NCBI GenBank assembly: GCA_965226785.1
Contig: CBDDEC010000003.1
Coordinates: forward strand, 620,001 to 684,000
Direction: 5' to 3'
DNA: 64,000 bases
Source of the DNA: CBDDEC01 sp965226785
GTDB taxonomy: Bacteria > Chloroflexota > Dehalococcoidia > UBA2979
The position numbers and the translations under genes are program-made. Numbering within the stretch: position 1 is the first letter of the stretch; each line of letters starts with the position of its first letter. Positions 58,434 through 64,000 of this stretch are shown here, one piece after another. The notes below the pieces were generated by a model. The model was given only the letters and a program-made list of their open reading frames with translations. It was not told where the DNA came from and made no database searches.

Positions 58434-59246
58434 CTAGAGCACCTTCTCCTCGCGGAGGCGCGCTGCGAGCTGCTGTGCCTGCGCCTCCGGCGTGTCGCCG
58501 TCCATCAGCTCGACGTTGCCCTCGCGCTCGGGGATGAACAGCCGCTCGAGCTTGAGTCGCGAGCCGGCAGCGCCGACCGTCGAGGGGTCGAGCTCCAGGT
58601 CGGCCGCAGACCACATCGTCACGGTCTTCTTCGCGGCCTGCATGATCTGCGGGAGCTTCGGGTAGCGGGGCTCGCCCAACTCGTTGGATACGGTCACGAC
58701 CGCCGGCAGCGCCTGCGCGACGGTTTCGTAGCCGTCCGCGAGCACGCGCTGGACGGACATCGTGCCGTCCTCCAGGCTCACCTCCTTGGCGATGATCGAG
58801 CAGGGCCAGCCGAGGCCCTCGGCGATCAGCAGGCCGACCTGGCCCACGTCCCAGTCGGCCGCCTGGCGGCCGCAGAACACGGCATCGACATCGCCCAGCT
58901 TGTTGATGGCCGCGGTCAGGACCGTGGCCGTCGTGTGCGAGTCGCCGCCCTCGAACGCTGCATCTTCGAGCAAGACGCCCTCGTCGGCGCCCATCGCGAG
59001 CACCTGCTTGATGGCGGCGGCCGCCGACTCGGCGCCCATCGAGATCACGGTGATGCGGGTGTCGTCGCCCGGGGACTCCTTGATCTGGAGTGCCGCCTCG
59101 GCCGCGATCCCGTCGAACTGACTGAGGACCGGGGCGATGCCCTGTGCTGGGACGACCTCGTTGGCGCCGGGGTCAATCTTGAACGCCGAGGGTGGCGTTT
59201 CGGGGTCGGGAATCTGCTTCGCGCAGACCACGAAGTGCATACTCAT
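58434..59246 (-). CDS. etfB: Electron transfer flavoprotein beta subunit
   Basis: A 270-residue EtfB/FixA. MHFVVCAKQIPDPETPPSAFKIDPGANEVVPAQGIAPVLSQFDGIAAEAALQIKE is standard, followed by VISMGAESAAAAIKQVLAMGADEGVLLED and the C-terminal signature VQRVLADGYETVAQALPAVVTVSNELGEPRYPKLPQIMQAAKK. With EtfA it carries electrons to the membrane Fe-S protein encoded just upstream. ATG 59240 (two codons in) is an alternative start. Confidence 0.96.
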   Translation of the reverse strand: MSMHFVVCAKQIPDPETPPSAFKIDPGANEVVPAQGIAPVLSQFDGIAAEAALQIKESPGDDTRITVISMGAESAAAAIKQVLAMGADEGVLLEDAAFEGGDSHTTATVLTAAINKLGDVDAVFCGRQAADWDVGQVGLLIAEGLGWPCSIIAKEVSLEDGTMSVQRVLADGYETVAQALPAVVTVSNELGEPRYPKLPQIMQAAKKTVTMWSAADLELDPSTVGAAGSRLKLERLFIPEREGNVELMDGDTPEAQAQQLAARLREEKVL

Positions 59247-59372
59247 CCTCCATACCGGGGTCCCGAAGTGGAGTGCCGGAGCCCCGCCGCGGCGCGTGGT
59301 CGGGTCGCTGGTGACCGCCCGCCGGTTGACTATCTTGTGCGCTCGCGCCGTTAGCGTCTCGTGACGAACGGC

Positions 59373-61661
59373 TCACTCCGCCTCCACGGCCGGACCGGCT
59401 ACCGAGGCGGCGTCGTCGCCCTCCGGGCCGAACACCGAGCGTTCCAGCAGCTCCGCGATGTCGAAGGGACGCATGCGACCCTCCTCTTCGGGCTGCACGG
59501 CCGGAACACCGTCCTCGAACATCTGGATGCAGAACGGGCAGTTGGAGATCACCTGGCTGGCGCCAGTGGCGACTGCCTCTTCCGCCCGCACGTGGTTCAC
59601 ACGTCGCTCGCCGATCTCTTCCTGCCACATGTTGCCGCCGCCCGCGCCGCAGCAGAGGCCGTTGCTCATGTTGCGCCGCATCTCGACCAGGTCCGCGCCC
59701 GGCACCATCTCGATCAGCTGGCGCGGCGCGTCGTACTGGCCGTTCATCCGCCCGAGGTAGCACGAGTCGTGGTAGGCGACCTCGGTGTTCGCGCCGTTTG
59801 CCGCCACGCTGTGCGTGGGCTTGAGCGCCCCATCCTTGACGGCGGAGTTTAGGAACTCGGTGTGGTGGAGGACCTCGAAGTGGCCCTCGAACTGCGGGTA
59901 CTCGTTCTTGAACGTGTTGAAGCAGTGCGGGCAGTTCGTGATCACGCGCTGCACGTTCTTGCTCTTGAAGGTCTCGATCAGCTGCTCCGCGAGGATCGTG
60001 TAGAGGTACTCGTTGCCCAGGCGGCGCGCCGGGTCGCCGTTGCAAGTCTCCTCCTGCCCCAGCACCCCGAACGACGTCCCCGATTCGCGGATCAGGCGGA
60101 ACACGGCCTTCGTGATCGGCAGGTTGCGCTCGACGAGTGAGCCGGAGCAGCCCACCCAGTAGAGATACTCCTGCGTGCCATCGAAGATCGGCACGTCGCC
60201 GAGCCCGTCCATCCACGTTGTCCGCTCGAGCGCGGTACCGCGCCAGGGGTGGCCCCGCGTCTCGAGGTTCTCGAGCGCCTGCTGCGCCGTCGAGGGGATG
60301 CGCGCCTCGTTCATCACCAGGAAGCGGCGCATGTCCACGATCGTGGGGACGTGCTCGATCATGACCGGGCACTCCTGCACGCAGGCGCCGCAAGTGCGAC
60401 AGGCCCAGAGCGTCTCGTCCTTGATCACGTCGCCAACCATCGCCACCTCGGCGACGGCACGGCCATCGCCGCCCTCGTGCATCACGCGCTGGATATCCGG
60501 ACCGACATCCGCGAGGTGGGCCTTGAGGTCCTGGATCAGGTGCATCGGTGACAGCGGTTGGCCGGCGATGTTGGCCGGGCAGACCTCGGTGCAACGCCCG
60601 CAGCGGACGCACGCGTCGAGTTCGAACAACTGTTTCCAGGTGAAGTCCTGGATATGGCCCACGCCGAAGACTTCGAGCTCCTCGAAGTTCCCGATCGGCT
60701 CCAGGCGGCCCGGGGAATCGGTGCGCAGCAGGAAGGCGTTCACCGGCGCGAAGATCAGGTGGTCGAGCCGCGTGAACACGATCAGCCCGAGCCAACCGAA
60801 GGCGAGCGAAATGTGCGTCCACCAGCCCCACGTGTGGAGCGACAGCACCTGTCCGTCCGTGAAGTCGAAGATCTCGATGAACTGAGCGATCCCGTACGAG
60901 ACGAACGAGAACGGCGCCCAGTCCTCGGCGACGTCGACGTTCAACTCCGTCACGTTGATGCGTGCGCTCTCGACGAGGAACCCGGAGACCAGCACCAGCC
61001 CCAGGCCCCAGATGATCGCGTGATCCTCGAGGCGCTCGTCCCAGCGGATGCGGTGGAAGTCGGAGAAGTAGCGGCGATAGAGGGCCATGCCCACGCCGAT
61101 CAGGCCGATCAGGCCAAAGAGGTCGCCATAGAACGAGAAGAACAGGTAGTAGTCGCCGTTGAGGAACTCGAGCGCCGTGTCGTCCTCGATCGCCACCTGG
61201 GCCGTCACGAGCGTGAGCACCACGATCGAGGAGAGGATGCACCAGTGCATGATGCCGGCGTAGCGGTCGCGCCGGACCTTGTCCTGTGCGAGGCCGAGGC
61301 GCGCCGTGTTGCGCAAGCGCTGCGGCAGGTCGCGCAGCAGGCCCGGCGTCGGTTGGCCGATCATCCAGAGGCTGGCGTGGCGCACCATGCCGTAGACGAG
61401 CAGCCCGACGAGTGCGGCCATGAACAGGTAGACCGCCCACGGCTGCGCCACGTTGAAGAACGACTCGCGTCCCGCGATCTCGGCGCGCGCGGCGCTGGCA
61501 CTGCCGAACAGCCCGACCCCGGCGATGCCGACGGCCGGTGTCCACCACGCGCCGAGGAGCCTCGACGCTCCGCTGGCGCTGTTCGTCGAGGTCAGCGCGA
61601 TGGGATCGGATACAGCGGCGGCGGGCGCAGGCGCTTCGCGAGTGTCAGGCGTCTGCGACAT
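59373..61661 (-). CDS. FadF-like membrane Fe-S oxidoreductase (Hdr-type CCG domains)
   Basis: A 762-residue protein with three parts. Membrane helices resemble a nitrate-reductase gamma/HdrE domain (AVYLFMAALVGLLVYGMV, LSSIVVLTLVTAQVAI, AIIWGLGLVLVSGFLV, HISLAFGWLGLIVFT). Two [4Fe-4S] motifs follow (CVRCGRCTEVCPANI, CRTCGACVQECPVMI). Last come two CCG repeats (NCPHCFNTFKNEYP..., CYLGRMNGQYD...GLCCGAGGG) for a non-cubane cluster. Such proteins take electrons from EtfAB to menaquinone, allowing acyl-CoA oxidation to feed respiration. ATG 61661 (MSQTPDT) is chosen over a start 15 codons upstream. Confidence 0.92.
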   Translation of the reverse strand: MSQTPDTREAPAPAAAVSDPIALTSTNSASGASRLLGAWWTPAVGIAGVGLFGSASAARAEIAGRESFFNVAQPWAVYLFMAALVGLLVYGMVRHASLWMIGQPTPGLLRDLPQRLRNTARLGLAQDKVRRDRYAGIMHWCILSSIVVLTLVTAQVAIEDDTALEFLNGDYYLFFSFYGDLFGLIGLIGVGMALYRRYFSDFHRIRWDERLEDHAIIWGLGLVLVSGFLVESARINVTELNVDVAEDWAPFSFVSYGIAQFIEIFDFTDGQVLSLHTWGWWTHISLAFGWLGLIVFTRLDHLIFAPVNAFLLRTDSPGRLEPIGNFEELEVFGVGHIQDFTWKQLFELDACVRCGRCTEVCPANIAGQPLSPMHLIQDLKAHLADVGPDIQRVMHEGGDGRAVAEVAMVGDVIKDETLWACRTCGACVQECPVMIEHVPTIVDMRRFLVMNEARIPSTAQQALENLETRGHPWRGTALERTTWMDGLGDVPIFDGTQEYLYWVGCSGSLVERNLPITKAVFRLIRESGTSFGVLGQEETCNGDPARRLGNEYLYTILAEQLIETFKSKNVQRVITNCPHCFNTFKNEYPQFEGHFEVLHHTEFLNSAVKDGALKPTHSVAANGANTEVAYHDSCYLGRMNGQYDAPRQLIEMVPGADLVEMRRNMSNGLCCGAGGGNMWQEEIGERRVNHVRAEEAVATGASQVISNCPFCIQMFEDGVPAVQPEEEGRMRPFDIAELLERSVFGPEGDDAASVAGPAVEAE

Positions 61662-61730
61662 CAACGCTCCGCATCTCTCACCGCCCGCGCACGCTCCCGC
61701 ATGCACGCAGCGGTGTGCTCGAACAGTCGC

Positions 61731-63308
61731 CTAGCCGGCGGCTGCCGCGCCGAACTGCTCACGCAGATCGGTCTTCAGAATCTTGCCCAGATGGTTACGC
61801 GGCAGCTCGTCGGTCCAGGCGTAGTACGCCGGCGCCTTGTACGAGGCGAGGCGCGATTTCACGTAGTCGGTGAGGTCATCCTCGCTCGCCTGCACGTCCT
61901 CGGCTGCGACCATCACGGCCTTGACGACCTCGCCCCACTCGTTGTCCGGCACGCCGATCACCGCCGCCTCCGCGACGGCCGGATGATCCTCCAGGACCTG
62001 CTCGATCTCCGCGGGCGCGATGTTCTCGCCGCCGCGGATGATCATGTCCTTGATGCGCCCGGTGATGAACAGGTAGCCGTCCTCGTCCAGGTGCCCGACA
62101 TCGCCGGTGTGCAGCCAGCCCTCCGCCAGCGCCTCGGTCGTGTCGTCCTCGCGCTTGTGGTAGCCCTTCATCACGCGGTCGCCGCGGATGCAGATCTCGC
62201 CGTCCTCGCCGGACGACAGGATGCGGCCGTCGGGCGCGCGGATGCCGATGTCCACGTCGGGCATCGGGCGGCCTACGGAGCGCAGCCGGTGCAGCTTCGT
62301 CTCGTCTTCCTCCGGCGTGCCGTCGAGGCGGTGGTCGTCCGGCCCCAGGAACGTCATCGAGCCGGTGGCCTCGGTCTGACCGTAGGCGTTCATCAGCCCG
62401 ACGTTCTGGGCGTGCGGACCAAAGACGTCCACGGCATGGCGCACCACCTCGTACGGCATCGGCGCGGCGCCGTAGGTGATGAGCTCGAGCTTCGAGAGGT
62501 CGCGACGCTCGATGCCGTCGGTCTCCTGGATGCGCTTCAGCATCGTCGGCACGACGAAGGCGTGGGTCACGCCGCGCTGCTCGACGAGGTCGAGCCAGCC
62601 GTCTGGATCGAACGCGGGCATGATCGCCAGCTGACGGCCGGAGAAGATGGCGCTCATCATCGTGGTCGCTCCGGCGATGTGATAGAAGCCGACGCTCACG
62701 GCCACGACCTGCTGGTCTGAGACCGGGTCGGCTGGCCCCTGTGTGTTCACGACCAGCGCCGTCAGCGCGCGGTACGAGAGCACGACGCCCTTGGGCAACG
62801 ATGTGGTGCCGGAGGTGAAGATGATCAGCGTCGCATCGTCGTCGTCGATCTCGACAAAGACCGGGATGTCCTCGCCGCGGGCCCGCAGGCCCTCGACGCT
62901 CTCGTTGCCATCGTGCTCAAAGCCGATCGTGCAGACGTGCTGCAGGCTCGGCAGGTCGCTGGCGATGCCCTCGAAGAGCGACCAGTAACGCTCGGAGACG
63001 AAGAGCACGCTGATGTCGGCGGAGTCGACCATGTACTGCAGCTCTTCCGGCTTCGCGCGGAAGTTGAGCGGCACGTACGTGGCGCCGAGGGAGGCGGCGG
63101 CGTAATACAGCTCGACCATGTCGGTCGAGTTGACGGCCATCACGCCCACGTTCTGCCCGCGGCTGACACCAAGCGACTGGAGCGACTGCGCGAGGCGGTT
63201 CACCCGCGACTGCAACTCCAGGTACGTGATCTCGTGACCAGCCTCGGAGAGGGCGATGCGATCAGGGACGATCGCGGCGCTGATCGTCAGGAATTCGGCC
63301 GTGTTCAT
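61731..63308 (-). CDS. Acyl-CoA synthetase (AMP-forming, fatty acid CoA ligase-like)
   Basis: A 525-residue ANL-superfamily ligase. The P-loop is ATLIIFTSGTTSLPKGV, followed by the acyl pocket FYHIAGATTMM, NAYGQTEATGSM, LHTGDVGHLDEDGYLFITGRIKDMIIRGGENIAPAEIE and the catalytic Lys in RNHLGKILKTDLR. Start MNTAEFLTISAAIVPDRIAL is usual for class I long- and medium-chain ligases. A TATGAT hexamer at 63333-63338 on the minus strand and GGAGACC before ATG make this a possible operon head, upstream of the FadF-like gene and etfBA. Confidence 0.93.
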   Translation of the reverse strand: MNTAEFLTISAAIVPDRIALSEAGHEITYLELQSRVNRLAQSLQSLGVSRGQNVGVMAVNSTDMVELYYAAASLGATYVPLNFRAKPEELQYMVDSADISVLFVSERYWSLFEGIASDLPSLQHVCTIGFEHDGNESVEGLRARGEDIPVFVEIDDDDATLIIFTSGTTSLPKGVVLSYRALTALVVNTQGPADPVSDQQVVAVSVGFYHIAGATTMMSAIFSGRQLAIMPAFDPDGWLDLVEQRGVTHAFVVPTMLKRIQETDGIERRDLSKLELITYGAAPMPYEVVRHAVDVFGPHAQNVGLMNAYGQTEATGSMTFLGPDDHRLDGTPEEDETKLHRLRSVGRPMPDVDIGIRAPDGRILSSGEDGEICIRGDRVMKGYHKREDDTTEALAEGWLHTGDVGHLDEDGYLFITGRIKDMIIRGGENIAPAEIEQVLEDHPAVAEAAVIGVPDNEWGEVVKAVMVAAEDVQASEDDLTDYVKSRLASYKAPAYYAWTDELPRNHLGKILKTDLREQFGAAAAG

Positions 63309-63332
63309 GCGGTCTCCATCGTGAGCCGCGCC

Positions 63333-63338
63333 ATCATA
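63333..63338 (-). promoter_or_regulatory. Putative -10 element before the acyl-CoA synthetase gene
   Basis: TATGAT on the minus strand 24 bases before ATG 63308, giving a short leader of about 18 bases with a GGAGACC ribosome-binding site. Confidence 0.45.
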
Positions 63339-63413
63339 GGCAATGGGTTTCTACCACGCCAGACGGCCGCCGAGGCGCCGCCAGCACCCCGATCGAGGCC
63401 GCACCGGCGTCGC

Positions 63414-63917
63414 TTAGCGTTGACCGAGCGGATGGTTGATCAGCTCGACTCTGACGTGCAGTTTTCCGTCCGCGTTCGGCACGAACGTGACCTGTGGTGT
63501 TCGTAACGGCTCGCTCGTGCCGCTGATCGCGTTCCCCTCAACCGACCACACCGCGCCGCTGCAGGGGTCCTCGAAGGCGCCGGGGAGCGAGCCCGGGTTG
63601 CGCGCCAGGCCGCGGCGGTCGCCGGGCAGCCAGCGCACGCTGCAGCCGCTCGACTCGACGCGCCCGTCCAGGGCGCGAACGATGCCGTTGTCGAGGCCGT
63701 AGATGTAGAGGTCAATCTCGGGAAAGGCATTCACTTGCCGGATCTCGAAGTCCTCGATCGGCCCGGCGTCGTAATGCACCACCGTGATGTCGGGGTTGGC
63801 GAAGAAGATGCCCCAGAGCACGGTCGCCACTCCGACGGCCGAGACGATCAGCAGCATGGCCGGGCCGGTACCTCCCGGTAGATGCCAGCGGGGCAGCCGT
63901 TCGAAGAGTTGCCTCAC
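63414..63917 (-). CDS. Membrane-anchored protein with Rieske-like fold lacking cluster ligands
   Basis: A 167-residue protein with an N-terminal membrane helix (AMLLIVSAVGVATVLWGIFF, about residues 20-39) and a beta-rich outer domain. CSVRWLPG...FEDPCSGAVWSVEGNAISGTSEPL follows the Rieske order CxHxxCxxxW...FxCPCHGSxFxxxGxxxxGPxxxPL, with the two Cys partly retained but both His lost, so it probably binds no [2Fe-2S] cluster. The start is GTG 63917, four bases after the stop of the preceding crotonase gene. The structural assignment is an inference from pattern. Confidence 0.5.
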   Translation of the reverse strand: MRQLFERLPRWHLPGGTGPAMLLIVSAVGVATVLWGIFFANPDITVVHYDAGPIEDFEIRQVNAFPEIDLYIYGLDNGIVRALDGRVESSGCSVRWLPGDRRGLARNPGSLPGAFEDPCSGAVWSVEGNAISGTSEPLRTPQVTFVPNADGKLHVRVELINHPLGQR

Positions 63918-63921
63918 GCCG

Positions 63922-64000
63922 CTATGCGACCGACGCCGCGAGGCGGCGCTCCAGCGTCAGGCCGTCCTGGAGGTTCAGGTCGATGCCTTCCACGACCGCC
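63922..64000 (-). CDS. Enoyl-CoA hydratase/isomerase family protein, C-terminal end (partial)
   Basis: Only the last 25 codons are in the window: AVVEGIDLNLQDGLTLERRL followed by AASVA and a stop at 63922-63924. This matches the crotonase C-terminal helix (xALxxGxxxxLxxGLxxExxLF). It would add beta-oxidation hydration to the acyl-CoA ligase/ETF module downstream. Identity rests on a short stretch, so it is tentative. Confidence 0.5.
   Translation of the reverse strand, partial: AVVEGIDLNLQDGLTLERRLAASVA

Overview
The window is GC-rich, densely packed bacterial chromosome. The gene set (Rex, MreB, a DUF951 protein, a bifunctional nuclease, an atpZ-led F-type ATP synthase operon, F420-type and CaiB-type enzymes, an EtfAB/FadF-like module) suggests a member of Chloroflexota, possibly a Dehalococcoidia or SAR202-like lineage. 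That placement is inferred from gene content and protein resemblance, not from a phylogeny. I see no rRNA, tRNA, CRISPR array, prophage or origin.

Layout. 1-11.6 kb: acyl/CoA and small-molecule enzymes (SDR, a two-domain CaiB/BaiF CoA-transferase, nitroreductase, a thiolase-like protein with its DUF35 partner, two hotdog thioesterases, an inositol-monophosphatase-like enzyme, a SCO1664-family protein, a DehI-like protein). 11.6-23 kb: a broken surface protein with a lamin-tail domain, a LOG-family protein, ispH, an OmpR-type regulator with a four-repeat array upstream, an alpha/beta hydrolase, a VanZ-like protein, an FGE-sulfatase-domain protein, rex, mreB, murA and a phosphotriesterase-family protein. 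23.3-31.1 kb: a complete ATP synthase operon on the minus strand (atpZ-B-E-F-H-A-G-D-C) with a readable promoter and terminator. 31.1-34.6 kb: murI-pyrF-DUF951-BFN, divergent from comB. 34.6-38.7 kb: a MoxR/DUF58/DUF4129 cluster. 39-44 kb: a GltD-like flavoprotein, a damaged FAD oxidoreductase and cinA. 43.6-49 kb: Thr/Pro-rich lipoproteins, one split by a 1,289-bp IS3-family element and its tandem paralogue frameshifted. 49-51.7 kb: an APH-like kinase, an MBL hydrolase and a membrane protein. 51.7-52.06 kb: a highly structured intergenic region that may encode an ncRNA. 52-56.3 kb: a CbbQ/NorQ-type AAA ATPase with a very large VWA partner. 56.3-64 kb: coaE, then etfA-etfB-FadF-like-acyl-CoA ligase-Rieske-like protein-crotonase (partial), a fatty-acyl-CoA oxidation and electron-transfer module.

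The most rewarding observations are these. The IS insertion is clean: removing it with one 3-bp target duplication restores the host reading frame. MurA carries Asp in place of the catalytic Cys. Four GTCAGG repeats at 11-12 bp phasing lie upstream of an OmpR/PhoB-type regulator. A TANNNT hexamer lies exactly 6 nt before the start codon in four genes, suggesting leaderless transcripts. The ATP synthase has an enlarged a subunit, and its b and c subunits carry signal-peptide-like extensions. The structured region at 51.77-52.06 kb is unassigned. Four genes (12070, 41156, 45072, 47794) are broken, which could reflect gene decay or assembly error.
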